Position numbers and translations under genes: made by a program. Below the pieces are notes generated by a model. The model saw nothing but the letters and a program-made list of their open reading frames with translations. It had not been told where the DNA came from and made no database searches. Below, in pieces: positions 34,859-44,286 of a stretch of 64,000 nucleotides of DNA. The first letter of the stretch is position 1, and the number at the start of each line of letters is the position of its first letter. The DNA comes from Hymenobacter properus (GTDB lineage Bacteria; Bacteroidota; Bacteroidia; Cytophagales; Hymenobacteraceae), in the NCBI RefSeq assembly GCF_015694735.1, contig NZ_JADQDP010000002.1, positions 62,001 through 126,000 on the forward strand, written 5' to 3'.

Positions 34859-34962
34859 TGTCATCCTGAGCGCAGCGAAGGACCTTATCACATCAGCACC
34901 GTTTTGGCTTCACTGCAAGCAGTTCAAAGCTGATAAGGTCCTTCGCTGCGCTCAGGATGACA
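34859..34962. repeat. Class A inverted repeat, copy 3
   Basis: Arms TGTCATCCTGAGCGCAGCGA and the exact complement ending at 34962, with the GAAGGACCTTATCA core. It separates the palindrome from the response regulator start. Confidence 0.9.
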
Positions 34963-35029
34963 GCCTTTGTCTTTTCAATCGACTCGCAAACGGCCCTACC
35001 TTGCCGCCCATCCCCAGCGAACCCCCTAC

Positions 35030-35707
35030 ATGAAATTGCTTCTCGTCGAAGATGAGCCGGCGCTGCTGGCCAGCGTGGTGAGCTACCTACAAGCGCAGCG
35101 CTACATCTGCGAAGTGGCCACCACCTACGCCCAGGCGCAGGAAAAAATGCTGCTGCACGACTACGAGTGCATCGTGCTCGACCTTACCCTGCCCGGTGGC
35201 GACGGCCTCGACCTGCTGCGCGAGCTGCAAAAACACCAGAAGGCCGCCGGCGTCATCATCACCAGCGCCCGCGCCGCCGTGGATGACCGCATTGCCGGCC
35301 TGGAGCTGGGCGCCGACGACTACCTGCCCAAGCCCTTCTATCTGCCCGAACTCAGCGCCCGCATTGCCGCGCTGGTGCGCCGCCGCCACTACCAGGGCAC
35401 CAACCTGCTGCAAGCCGGCGAGCTGGCCGTGGACGTGCCCGCCCGGCGCGCCTCCGTGGCCGGCAAGTCGCTCACCCTCACCCGCACCGAGTTCGACCTG
35501 CTGCTCTTGCTGCTGGCCAACCAGGGCCGCGTCATCACCAAGGGCGCTATTGCCGAGCACCTGTCCGGCGATGCGGCCGAGCAGTTCGACACGTTCGAGA
35601 ATGTATACGCCCACGTCAAAAACCTTAAGCGCAAGCTTACCGAGGCCGGCGCGCCAAACTACATTCGGATGGTATATGGGCTAGGGTACCGGTTCGAGCC
35701 GAACTGA
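35030..35707 (+). CDS. Response regulator, OmpR/PhoB type
   Basis: A 225-aa two-component regulator. The receiver domain (about 1-115) has the acidic pocket (Glu7-Asp8), the phospho-acceptor Asp51 (IVLDLTLPGGDG), Ser79 (ITSA) and Lys101 (YLPKPF). The winged-helix DNA-binding domain (about 128-222) has the usual LTRTEFDLLLLL and a terminal MVYGLGYRF. The ATG at 35030 gives the correct receiver start; the frame opens earlier but only with non-family residues. Its kinase follows after a class B repeat. Divergent from the TonB receptor gene. Confidence 0.94.
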   Translation: MKLLLVEDEPALLASVVSYLQAQRYICEVATTYAQAQEKMLLHDYECIVLDLTLPGGDGLDLLRELQKHQKAAGVIITSARAAVDDRIAGLELGADDYLPKPFYLPELSARIAALVRRRHYQGTNLLQAGELAVDVPARRASVAGKSLTLTRTEFDLLLLLLANQGRVITKGAIAEHLSGDAAEQFDTFENVYAHVKNLKRKLTEAGAPNYIRMVYGLGYRFEPN

Positions 35708-35738
35708 GGCTGCTGATGGCTACAGGAATAGAAACAAT

Positions 35739-35836
35739 GTCATGCTGAGCGCAGTCGAAGCATCTCTACCGCAGTAGTAACCCAATCGTCAGGATTAGTT
35801 GCGCGGTAGAGATGCTTCGACTGCGCTCAGCATGAC
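35739..35836. repeat. Class B inverted repeat, copy 2
   Basis: Arms GTCATGCTGAGCGCAGTCGA and TCGACTGCGCTCAGCATGAC are perfect complements, with the GAAGCATCTCTACCGC core inside. It lies between the regulator and its kinase. Confidence 0.9.
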
Positions 35837-35865
35837 CTTCGAATGGCACCCCTCTCCATCAAAAA

Positions 35866-37140
35866 ATGAAGCTCCTGGCCCGCACCACCGTTTACTTCCT
35901 TATCTACGCCAGCGTGGTGGCTGGGGCAGGCACATTCGTGTACTACGAATTCATCCGCAAAATCTACTATGTCTATGTCGACCGCACGCTGAGCCGGCGC
36001 AAGCTGCGCGTCGAAAATGACCTGCGCCTTTACCTGCGCTCACCGGCCGACCTTGAATTCTGGCACCGGCTCGACCACAACGTAGAATTCGTGCCGCTGA
36101 CGACGCCTGGGCCGCCTGCCGCATTTAGCGTGCGGATGATGTACAATCAGCTGGTGAAAAAGACAGTACCCTACCGGCAGTTGGCGGCGCCGGTGATGTT
36201 CCAGGGGCTGCCCTACCGCTTGGAGCTGCGCACCACCATGCTCGATAGCCAGGAGCTGCTGGCGCGCATTGTACAGGCGGGCGCGCTGCTGTTTGGGGCG
36301 CTGCTAGTGGGGCTGTTGGTGCTGCAGCACGTGCTGGCCCGGCGCTTGTGGGCGCCCTTCTACCGCACCCTGGGCGAGCTGCAGCGCTACAAAATCGACC
36401 AGCCCGAACCGGTGCACCTGGCCCCCACACGCATCCCCGAGTTCAAGGAACTGAATACGGCGCTGGGCCGGCTCCTCAACCGCAACCAGCGCATCTACCG
36501 GCGGCAGCGCGAGTTCACCGAAAACGCGGCCCACGAGCTGCAAACGCCCCTGGCCATCCTGCGCACCAAGCTCGACATGCTGGTGCAGGCGCCTGGCCTG
36601 ACGGAGGAGCAGGCCGGCCACATCGAGCCGCTGCTCGACGTGACGCAGCGCCTTACTCACCTCAGCCGCAGCCTGCTGTTGCTGGCCCACCTCGACCAGC
36701 AGTTGTTCTTCCCCACCGAAACCGTGGACCTGGCCGCCACCATTCGCACCCAGCTGGGCCACCTGCGCGAGCAGCTGGCCGCCACCAACCTGCACCTCGA
36801 AACCGACCTGGCGCCCAACCTGCCTTTGGCCGCCAACCGCTCCCTGCTCGATATTCTGGTGAGCAACCTGCTCAGCAACGCCATCCGCCACAATGTACCC
36901 GGCGGCGCGGTGCGCGTGCAGCTTACTCCCCACCAATTGGTAGTCGAAAACACCGGCCGCCCCCGCGCCCTACCCGCCGACCAACTCTTCGTACGCTTCC
37001 GGCCCGGACCCGAGCGCCTGCCCGGCAGCGTGGGCCTGGGCCTGGCCATTGCCCGGCAGATTTGCGAAACCTATGGCTTTCTGCTAAGCTACCATTACGA
37101 GGAACCCGGCCGCCACCAGATGCGGGTGCGGTTGGGCTGA
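35866..37140 (+). CDS. Sensor histidine kinase
   Basis: A 424-aa membrane kinase. Two membrane helices (about 9-25 and 137-157) flank a sensor region of about 110 residues that I do not recognise. After the second helix comes a short HAMP-like linker, then the HisKA domain with the phospho-histidine His223 (ENAAHELQTPLAIL). The HATPase domain follows, with an N-box (LVSNLLSNAIRHN, about 326-338) and the G-box GLGLAIA. It should phosphorylate the regulator at 35030-35707 and respond to an unknown periplasmic signal. Confidence 0.93.
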   Translation: MKLLARTTVYFLIYASVVAGAGTFVYYEFIRKIYYVYVDRTLSRRKLRVENDLRLYLRSPADLEFWHRLDHNVEFVPLTTPGPPAAFSVRMMYNQLVKKTVPYRQLAAPVMFQGLPYRLELRTTMLDSQELLARIVQAGALLFGALLVGLLVLQHVLARRLWAPFYRTLGELQRYKIDQPEPVHLAPTRIPEFKELNTALGRLLNRNQRIYRRQREFTENAAHELQTPLAILRTKLDMLVQAPGLTEEQAGHIEPLLDVTQRLTHLSRSLLLLAHLDQQLFFPTETVDLAATIRTQLGHLREQLAATNLHLETDLAPNLPLAANRSLLDILVSNLLSNAIRHNVPGGAVRVQLTPHQLVVENTGRPRALPADQLFVRFRPGPERLPGSVGLGLAIARQICETYGFLLSYHYEEPGRHQMRVRLG

Positions 37141-37170
37141 GGCACAATTGCCTGTCATCATGCGCTGTGC

Positions 37171-38079
37171 TCAGCACGACAGACAGGGCCCATCCAGCAG
37201 CGCCGCCATTTCCTCCATTATCGCCGGCCAGTTTTCCAAATACAGCATGTGGCCCTGGCCCGGCAGCAGGTGCACAGGGGCGCCGCCCAGCCGCCGGGCC
37301 AGGTAAGGAATATTACCGGGTGCCCACACGCCGTCCTGCTCGCCATGCCAGAGGCGCACGGGGGCTTGCACCTCCTCAATGCGAAAACCCGGCGGGCGGC
37401 ACCAGGCCTGCGCGTCGTCGTACACGCCCCGGCCGTGGTTGGCAAACCCGGCCACCGCGGCGTCGCGCAGCAGGACCCGGAAGCGGGCCGTGACGCGGGC
37501 CTCCTCCGGCCGCATGAGGCGAATAAACCAGTCAATTGTGCGGTCAGGTCGCCGCTGCCACTGCCGGCTGAGCCACAAAAACGTGGTGCGGTTCAGCCAT
37601 GGAAAGCTTACCTGGCCCCAGCGCAACAGCTTCCACAGCCGCGACAGGTGGCGGTAGGCGGCAGGCTCGCCCAGCGGCAGGCAGGTGCTGAGCAGCGCCA
37701 CCGCTGCCACCCGCGCCGGGTGCCGCGCCGCCAGTGCCAGCGCATGCACCCCACCCACCGACCAGCCCATCACGCCCACCGGAGCATCAACGCCCAGCGC
37801 ATCAAGCAAAGCCACCACGTCGTCGGCAAACGATGGAAAGGAGAGCGGCCGGTACACACCGGACTGCCCCACACCCGGCCGGTCCGGTGCCAGAATCTGC
37901 AGTTGCAGGCGGGCCAGCAGGGCCGCGTCGGGGGGCAGTTCCAGCCCCGAAGAGCCAAAACCGTGGTGAAACACCACCGCCCGGTGCGCGGGATGGCCGT
38001 AGCGCGTGAAGCCCAGGCGGCGGCCGTCGGGCAATCGAACGGTTTGGGGCACGGGCGGGCCGGCGTGGGGGAGGGGCAT
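37171..38079 (-). CDS. Alpha/beta hydrolase
   Basis: A 302-aa protein without signal peptide. It has the oxyanion-side HHGFGSSG (38-45), the nucleophile elbow GWSVGG with Ser107 (105-110), an acid candidate in WHGEQDGVW (about 245-253) and the catalytic His in PGQGHMLYLE (about 273-282). Fold and triad are clear, substrate not. The last residues (LSC) come from a TGCTGAGC-type sequence that looks like a decayed class B arm at 37158-37185. A TACTTTG box lies four bases before the ATG at 38079. Confidence 0.88.
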   Translation of the reverse strand: MPLPHAGPPVPQTVRLPDGRRLGFTRYGHPAHRAVVFHHGFGSSGLELPPDAALLARLQLQILAPDRPGVGQSGVYRPLSFPSFADDVVALLDALGVDAPVGVMGWSVGGVHALALAARHPARVAAVALLSTCLPLGEPAAYRHLSRLWKLLRWGQVSFPWLNRTTFLWLSRQWQRRPDRTIDWFIRLMRPEEARVTARFRVLLRDAAVAGFANHGRGVYDDAQAWCRPPGFRIEEVQAPVRLWHGEQDGVWAPGNIPYLARRLGGAPVHLLPGQGHMLYLENWPAIMEEMAALLDGPCLSC

Positions 38080-38631
38080 GGCCCAAAGTACGGCCGGGGC
38101 AGCGGGCGGTTTATGCTACCTCGGGCTTGTAGGTGCCCTGCTGCCGCGCACCTGCTTGCTGGCCCGTCACGGCCAGGTGGGCAGTGCCACAGTTAGCCCA
38201 ACACTGTTATAAGTGCGCGCTATTTTTAAAAACAAGCCTTGCCTAAGTCTCGCTGAAACACAAGTTATTTTCCACTCCTAATAGGTGCAATCGTATCGCC
38301 TCCGCGTTGCGCTATTATTCGTTTCAGAAAAGCTAAAAATTAATTTTTAACAAAAGGTTAAGTTTAAAAATGCTTCGTTGGTAGCAGTATCTTCGTGCAG
38401 AAGGTGTTGTTGTGCGGTATTATGCTTTGTGTATCAAAGGTTTAGTGTGAGTGATAAGGGTGTTTGATGGGTTCGGGATGAGCAATAATCCAAGTATTGT
38501 TTTAATACACTATTATAGGGTTCATTGTAGCCATGAAGTGTGGCAATTCCCTTTTTAACTGTTGACTTTGCTACCTTCACGCGGCTAATCTTAAAGCGTT
38601 GGTTTCACCCTTCTTCAAAACAAACTTTTTT
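38080..38631. other. 550-bp AT-rich intergenic region
   Basis: Between a divergent hydrolase and a lipoprotein gene. Strongly AT-rich from about 38215 onward, with TTGACTTTGCTACCTTCAC at 38562-38580, close to a promoter pattern for the downstream gene. No open frame, tRNA or hairpin that I would trust. Confidence 0.45.
38084..38090 (-). promoter_or_regulatory. -7 box (TACTTTG) four bases before the hydrolase start
   Basis: TACTTTG on the minus strand, ending four bases before the ATG at 38079. Same placement as boxes before the DoxX-like, patatin and rlmN genes. Confidence 0.4.
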
Positions 38632-39090
38632 ATGCATAAAACCCCAACGATATTGTTGGCGGCCAGCTTGCTGACAATTGGGTTGACATTTTCTGGCTGC
38701 AAAAAGGACAACGAGGATATTGAAATATATTCTACCGTCGCCGGCAATTACGTAGGCACGGAAAAATGCCCCACCACACCGGGCGCGCCGTACACCATTT
38801 CTATCTACAACCAGGCAGATACGAAAAACGGCAAAGTATTCATCACCAACCTCTACGGCATTGAGGAAACGTATGAAGCCACGGTAGACGGCAACCACAT
38901 CACCGTGCCCACTACGCCCTACCAGTACACCTACCAGGGCACTACCTACCGGGGCAATATCAAAGCCGACGGCACGGTAAATGGTAATATTCTGAAAATT
39001 AGCTACACCCTCGACGGCGACGACCCGGAGAACTGCACCTTTGAAGGTGACCGCGAATTCCGCGGCCCCACCCACCAGGGCCCGAACTAA
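38632..39090 (+). CDS. Lipoprotein of unknown function
   Basis: A 152-aa product with signal and lipobox (Cys23 in TFSGCKKD). The rest is beta-rich with repeated NGK-V, ATVDGNHITV and GNIKADGTVNGN strands, like small lipocalin-like or META-type Bacteroidota lipoproteins. Two Cys (about 47 and 138) could form a disulfide. I chose the ATG at 38632; the frame opens 33 bases earlier without improving the signal. No named family recognised. Confidence 0.75.
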   Translation: MHKTPTILLAASLLTIGLTFSGCKKDNEDIEIYSTVAGNYVGTEKCPTTPGAPYTISIYNQADTKNGKVFITNLYGIEETYEATVDGNHITVPTTPYQYTYQGTTYRGNIKADGTVNGNILKISYTLDGDDPENCTFEGDREFRGPTHQGPN

Positions 39091-39566
39091 GCGCCAATGG
39101 GCCTGCGACGTCTGCTAGCAGGGGCTTGCCGGTGCACTGGCCCGGCAGAACAAGGCCCTGCTTAGACCCAAAACATTACTAGCCAAGTCAATGCATCGGC
39201 GGGGTGTATGCGTTTTCTCAACGAAGAAGCATGCCCTGCAGTGGTGCCTGATTGGTGTTTGTAGCCGAGCATGATGCCGGGGCAAGGCGGCAGTTGCAAA
39301 ACTGGAGTGCGCCTGTTCGATTACGCTATTGCTTTTGGGCTACTACGTTAATTTTTTGACGTCAGAAAAAACGCTGCTTGTAGTGGCGTTTCGGGCGTGC
39401 GCATCTGCCAGCTTTTAGCAAAAGAGAAATTTGAACCGGGACCAAAACGCTCGCTGAGGGGATAGTCAATTCTGCTATTCATAAAGGCAGAGTAATGGTC
39501 AACTGGTGATAATATTTTGATTTTTTCACAGCTTTTCCTTTGTTTTTTAATTCACCTTTTCACTAA
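39091..39566. other. 475-bp intergenic region before the susC gene
   Basis: Holds a stem-loop at about 39117-39163 (GCAGGGGCTTG / CAAGGCCCTGC) that may terminate the lipoprotein gene, then unremarkable sequence turning AT-rich from 39430. TATTTTG at 39513-39519 is a possible -7 box. No coding frame is evident. Confidence 0.45.
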
Positions 39567-42500
39567 ATGAAAAACAAACTATTAGGAATGGTGCTGCTGT
39601 TGCTGTTGGGCTCCTTCGGGTCGGCCTGGGCGCAGGACCGCACCGTGTCGGGCCGGGTAATAGACCGGGCCACCAACGAGGGCCTGCCCGGCGTGACCGT
39701 GCTGGTGCCGGGCACCACTGTGGGCGCGGCCACCAACGCCGACGGCTCCTTTACGCTGACGGTACCGAGCACGGCCACCGAGCTGCGCTTCAGCTCAGTG
39801 GGCTACGTGGGACAGCAACAGTCCATTACCAACGGCAATGGCCCCTACACCATCTCGCTGGCTACCGATACCAAGCAACTGAACGAGGTAGTGGTAACCG
39901 CTCTGGGCATTGAGAAAGACAAGCGCACGCTGGGCTACTCTACCCAAACCATTGAGGCCGGGCAGCTCACGCAGGGCCGCGACCGCAGCGTGCTGAACTC
40001 GCTGCAGGGCAAGGTGGCCGGTGTGCAAATCAACAGCACTTCGGGCGGCGTAGGCAGCTCGACCCGCGTGGTTATCCGGGGCAACAAGTCCTTCACCGGC
40101 AACAACCAGCCGCTGTACGTGGTGGACGGTATTCCGATTGATAACAGCCAGGTGGGCACCGGCGACAACCTGAACAACGGCGTGGACACCGGCAACCGCG
40201 CCAACGATATTAACCCCGAAGACGTGGAATCGGTGAACATCCTGAAAGGGCCGGCTGCTACCGCTCTTTACGGCTCGCGCGCCGCTACCGGCGCCATCAT
40301 CATCACCACCAAGTCGGGCCGCGGCGCCGCCAAGGCCGGCAAGAAGGCGGAAGTGACCTTCACCTCGTCGTATGTGATTGACGACATCCTGATGCTGCCC
40401 AAAATGCAGAACGAGTTTGGCCAGGGCTACCCGCAAGACGGCTACACCCGCCTGGCCGACACCCGCGAGAACACCAGCTGGGGCCCCCGCTTCGACGGCG
40501 TGGACCGCGTGTGGGGCAACATTGTGGGCAACCAGCAGCGCTCCAAGCCCTACGTGGCCCTGCCCAACAACGTGCGCGACTTCTTCGACCTGGGCAAAAC
40601 CTGGAACAACACCATCTCGCTGGGCGGCGGCGACGCAAAGACCAACTACATCGTGTCGGCTTCGAACGTGCAGCAAACCGGCATCACGCCGGGCACCAAG
40701 TACAACCGTAGCTCGGTGAAAGTGGGTGGCGAAACGCACCTCACCAACAAAATCACCAGCAGCGTAAGCGCCACCTACACCAACACCAACAGCGACCCGG
40801 CCGTGACCGGCCAGGGCAACAACTCCATCTACGACCAGCTGATTCAGACGCCCCGCGACATCAGCTTGCTGGAGCTGCGCGACATCAACAATAAGTTCAA
40901 CGACATCAACGGGTACTACAGCCCCTACACGGTGAACCCCTGGCAGATTCTGCACGACAACAAGTTCCACAACACCGTGAACCGCCTGGTGGGCAATGCC
41001 CAGGTGGGCTACCAGCTCAACGACCACCTGAAGGCCAACTACCGCCTCGGCATTGATACCTACAGCGACCAACGCTCGCAGTTCACGGCCCGCCGCGACC
41101 CCACGACGCCCGGCTACCCCACCGGCACCGGCTACTACGCCGAAGACAACCTGAACTACACCGAAATCAACTCCGACGTGATTGTGACCTACAACGGCAA
41201 CATCACGCCCGACCTGACCATCAACGCCTTGGTGGGTCAGAACTTCAATCAGCGCCGTTTCGACGGCAGCGGCGTGGGCACCAACAACCTGGTGAGCAAC
41301 TCCATTGGCGCCACGCTGAACAACAACAAGAACAACGGCTACCTCAACACCTCGCTCAACCACAGCCTGCGCCGCTTGGTGGGCGTGTATTCGACGGTGG
41401 ACTTTGGCTACCGCGACTTCCTGTTCCTGGGCCTGACGGCCCGCAACGACTGGTCGTCGACGCTGCCGGCCAACAACCGCAGCTTCTTCTACCCGGCCGT
41501 GAATCTGGGCTTCGTGTTCACCGACCTGCTGGGCCTGAAAGAAAACCGCTTCTTCAACTACGGCAAGCTGCGCGCCAACGTGGCCCAGGTGGGTAACGAC
41601 GCTCCTGTGTACCAGACGCGCTCGGTGTTTAACGTGGCCAGCGTGAGCAACGGCTACACCGGCGGCGTGCTGCAATACCCGCTGGGCAACGTGGTGGGCT
41701 ACAGCCAGAGCAACGTCATCGGCAGCAACACCCTGCAGCCGGAGATTTCGAAATCGGTGGAAGTGGGCGCCGAACTGCGCTTCTTCAACAACCGCCTCAC
41801 CACCGACGTGACCCTCTATGACACGCGCAGCACCAAGCAGATTCTGACCATTCCTTTGGCACCCGGCTCGGGCTTCACCGGCCTGGTGGGCAACGTAGGC
41901 GAAATTCAGAACAAAGGCATTGAGTTGCTGGTGAGCGGCACGGCTGTGAAAGTGGGCGGCTTCACCTGGGACCTCTCGCTGAACTACACCAAGAACGTGA
42001 GCAAGGTATTGGCCACCACCCCCGACGGCGCCGACGTGGCCATCGGCGGCCTGGGCGGCGTGACGCTGACGGCCCGCGTGGGCGAGCCCTACGGCGTGTT
42101 CCGCACCAACGGCATCCTGTACAACGACCAGGGCCAGGTGGTGGTATCGGCCACCACCGGTACGCCCCTCACCAACCCCGTGATTCAAACCTTCGGCACC
42201 ATCACGCCCAACTACACGGCCGGCCTGACCAGCACCTTCGCTTACAAGGGCCTGAACCTGACGGTGGTGGTGGATACCAAGCAAGGCGGCTCGATGTACT
42301 CGCGCACCCGCGGCACCCAGCGCTTTGCCGGCACGGCCCCCGAAACGCTCATCAACGACCGCCAGCCCTTCATCATCCCCAACAGCGTGGTGCAGAACCC
42401 CGACGGCAGCTACTCGCCCAACACTACGCCCACCGACGCCTACAACTACTTCGGCGCGCTGGAAGGTGCCAGCGGCCCCTCCGCCACCAACATCATCGAC

Positions 42501-42749
42501 GCTTCCTACACCAAGCTGCGCGAAGTGGCCTTCTCGTACACGCTGCCCAGCAAGTGGCTGACCCGCACGCCCTTCGGTAGCCTGTCGGTGGGTGTCACCG
42601 GCCGCAACCTGCTGCTGTGGACGGCCAAGGAGAACACCTATGTTGACCCCGAAATCAACAACTTCGGCAACGGCAACGTGCAGGGCTTCGACTTCACGGG
42701 CTCGCCCAGCCTGCGTAGCTACGGCGCCAACATCCGCGTCAGCTTCTAA
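39567..42749 (+). CDS. SusC/RagA-type TonB-linked outer-membrane protein
   Basis: A 1060-aa receptor. Signal peptide (about 1-22, ending GSAWAQ), carboxypeptidase-D regulatory-like domain (about 25-100, SGRVIDRATNEGLPGVTV), plug with NEVVVTALGIEKDKR (about 107-121) and the conserved SVNILKGPAATALYGSRAA (about 223-241), then a large barrel ending YGANIRVSF. It pairs with the SusD-like gene 20 bp downstream. SusC acts as the TonB-driven pore and SusD as its lid for oligosaccharides or peptides. No sugar-degrading enzyme lies nearby, so the substrate is unknown. Confidence 0.95.
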   Translation: MKNKLLGMVLLLLLGSFGSAWAQDRTVSGRVIDRATNEGLPGVTVLVPGTTVGAATNADGSFTLTVPSTATELRFSSVGYVGQQQSITNGNGPYTISLATDTKQLNEVVVTALGIEKDKRTLGYSTQTIEAGQLTQGRDRSVLNSLQGKVAGVQINSTSGGVGSSTRVVIRGNKSFTGNNQPLYVVDGIPIDNSQVGTGDNLNNGVDTGNRANDINPEDVESVNILKGPAATALYGSRAATGAIIITTKSGRGAAKAGKKAEVTFTSSYVIDDILMLPKMQNEFGQGYPQDGYTRLADTRENTSWGPRFDGVDRVWGNIVGNQQRSKPYVALPNNVRDFFDLGKTWNNTISLGGGDAKTNYIVSASNVQQTGITPGTKYNRSSVKVGGETHLTNKITSSVSATYTNTNSDPAVTGQGNNSIYDQLIQTPRDISLLELRDINNKFNDINGYYSPYTVNPWQILHDNKFHNTVNRLVGNAQVGYQLNDHLKANYRLGIDTYSDQRSQFTARRDPTTPGYPTGTGYYAEDNLNYTEINSDVIVTYNGNITPDLTINALVGQNFNQRRFDGSGVGTNNLVSNSIGATLNNNKNNGYLNTSLNHSLRRLVGVYSTVDFGYRDFLFLGLTARNDWSSTLPANNRSFFYPAVNLGFVFTDLLGLKENRFFNYGKLRANVAQVGNDAPVYQTRSVFNVASVSNGYTGGVLQYPLGNVVGYSQSNVIGSNTLQPEISKSVEVGAELRFFNNRLTTDVTLYDTRSTKQILTIPLAPGSGFTGLVGNVGEIQNKGIELLVSGTAVKVGGFTWDLSLNYTKNVSKVLATTPDGADVAIGGLGGVTLTARVGEPYGVFRTNGILYNDQGQVVVSATTGTPLTNPVIQTFGTITPNYTAGLTSTFAYKGLNLTVVVDTKQGGSMYSRTRGTQRFAGTAPETLINDRQPFIIPNSVVQNPDGSYSPNTTPTDAYNYFGALEGASGPSATNIIDASYTKLREVAFSYTLPSKWLTRTPFGSLSVGVTGRNLLLWTAKENTYVDPEINNFGNGNVQGFDFTGSPSLRSYGANIRVSF

Positions 42750-42769
42750 TCCTTATTTCTCTAAACTAG

Positions 42770-44260
42770 ATGATTACCAACTATAAGAACCTGCTGTTTC
42801 TGGCCCTGCTGGGGCTGGGTGGGTTGTCGAGCTGCAACAAGCAGCTCGACATCAACACCGACCCCACGCGGCCTGCTTCCGTGAGCCCCGACCTGGTACT
42901 GCCGGCCGGTACCGGCAACGTGGCCTTTGTGATGGGTGCGCCGTTCAACATCCTCGGCAACTTCTTCGCCCAGCACTGGACCGAAAGCCTGACCGCCAAC
43001 CAGTATAAGGACTACGACCGGTACCGCATCGGCCAAACGACCAACGACCGCGAATACCAAACCCTGTTTACGGGTGGCCTGAAGAACTTTCGCTTCGTGA
43101 TGGACCGGGCCAAGGGCGACAGCTCCAACTACGCCGCCATCGCGGGCCTGCAATCGGCCTACACCTACCAGGTGCTGGCCGACGGCTTCGACAAGATTCC
43201 CTTCACTGAGGCGTTGCGCGGCGCGGCCAACACCCAGCCCAAGTTCGACGACGGCCAGGTGGTGTACGACGGCCTGATTACGCTGATTGACGAGTCGCTG
43301 GCCAAAATCAACACGTCTTCCACCGCCGTGAGCGTGGGCGGCCAGGACCTGGTGTTCAGCGGCGACATGAACAAGTGGCGCCGCTTCGGCAACACGCTGA
43401 AGCTGAAAATCTACCTGCGCCAGATATACGCCCGCCAGGCCGTGGCCGAGGCCGGCATCCGGGCCCTGTACGCCGGCGGCGCGCAGTTTCTGGGCGCCAC
43501 CGAAGATGCTCAGGTGACGGGCTTTTCGAACGCCACCCAGAACGGCAACCCGCTGTACCTGGCCGATGTAAACCCCTCCTCGGGCATCGCCAACAACATC
43601 ATCGCCAGCAAGACCAGCACCGACTACCTGGCCAACACCAACGACCCGCGCATCGACGACTTCTTCAGCCGGCCCGGCAGCACGGCAACTGTCCCCAACA
43701 CCACGGCGGCGCACGTGGGCACGCCCCAGGGCGATGCCATCCGGGGCGCGTCGGGCGCCATCAGCACCCGCTCGCGGCCGAACCTGCAAAAGATTGCCGG
43801 CGTGGCCTCGCCGGTGGTGCTCATGAGCGGCGCCGAAAGCCTCTTCCTGCAGGCCGAAGCCGCGTTGCGCGGCTTGGCTGGCGCAGCTACGCCCCGGGCG
43901 CTGTACGAAGCCGGTATCCAAGCCTCGTTTGCTCACTTCGGCCGCACGGTGCCCACGGGCTTCCTGAGCAGCACGGGCATTGCCTTCAATGGCGGCTCTA
44001 GCGCCGGCTTCAGCGAGGCTCGTCTCGAGCAAATCATCACCCAGAAATGGGTGGCCCTGAACGGCACCGAAGGCTTCGAGGCCTGGACGGAACTTCGCCG
44101 CACCAAGTATCCTTCCTTCATCACGGGTACCCCCTACAGCGACTTGCCGAACCGTACCTACGCCAAGCGCCTGATTTACCCCTTCACCGAAACCTCGCGC
44201 AACGCCAACGCCCCCGCCGTGCAATCGGCCGAGGTGCCGGTGTGGTGGGATAAGAAGTAG
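42770..44260 (+). CDS. SusD-like substrate-binding lipoprotein
   Basis: A 496-aa surface lipoprotein with a lipobox at Cys22 (LSSCNKQLDI) and the LDINTDPTRPA start characteristic of the SusD-like_2 group. The helical TPR-type body contains the family's YQVLADGFDKIPFTEAL block (about 131-147). The C-terminus has TELRRTKYPSF, RLIYPFTE and VWWDK. It binds substrate over the SusC barrel. It starts 20 bp after susC and is followed 26 bp later by another lipoprotein gene, so the three form one operon. Confidence 0.94.
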   Translation: MITNYKNLLFLALLGLGGLSSCNKQLDINTDPTRPASVSPDLVLPAGTGNVAFVMGAPFNILGNFFAQHWTESLTANQYKDYDRYRIGQTTNDREYQTLFTGGLKNFRFVMDRAKGDSSNYAAIAGLQSAYTYQVLADGFDKIPFTEALRGAANTQPKFDDGQVVYDGLITLIDESLAKINTSSTAVSVGGQDLVFSGDMNKWRRFGNTLKLKIYLRQIYARQAVAEAGIRALYAGGAQFLGATEDAQVTGFSNATQNGNPLYLADVNPSSGIANNIIASKTSTDYLANTNDPRIDDFFSRPGSTATVPNTTAAHVGTPQGDAIRGASGAISTRSRPNLQKIAGVASPVVLMSGAESLFLQAEAALRGLAGAATPRALYEAGIQASFAHFGRTVPTGFLSSTGIAFNGGSSAGFSEARLEQIITQKWVALNGTEGFEAWTELRRTKYPSFITGTPYSDLPNRTYAKRLIYPFTETSRNANAPAVQSAEVPVWWDKK

Positions 44261-44286
44261 CCCCTCATCCTTTAACTTATCAAGCC

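Larger units (their letters stand above)
34714..35029. other. Divergent control region between the TonB receptor and the response regulator genes
   Basis: A 316-bp gap with an AT-rich patch (34745-34850), one perfect-looking palindrome (34808-34835) and a class A repeat (34859-34962). Divergent promoters are expected here. TACCTTG at 34997-35003 is a possible -7 box of the regulator, without a clear -33. Confidence 0.5.

Noticed and set aside
35739..35836. Class B palindrome read as a terminator of the response regulator gene
   Set aside because: It has no T-tract and is one of a dispersed family found in non-terminator positions. It may still reduce readthrough, but I classify it as a repeat.
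37141..37190. Hairpin between kinase and hydrolase as a terminator
   Set aside because: Pairing of CCTGTC with GACAGG is short and lacks a T-tract. The sequence looks more like a decayed class B arm.
39795..42284. An 829-codon minus-strand open frame
   Set aside because: Antisense to the susC gene. It has no signal peptide or recognisable motif and arises from high GC at third positions.
42761..44224. A 487-codon minus-strand open frame
   Set aside because: Antisense to the susD gene, low-complexity Gly/Arg/His/Val composition.
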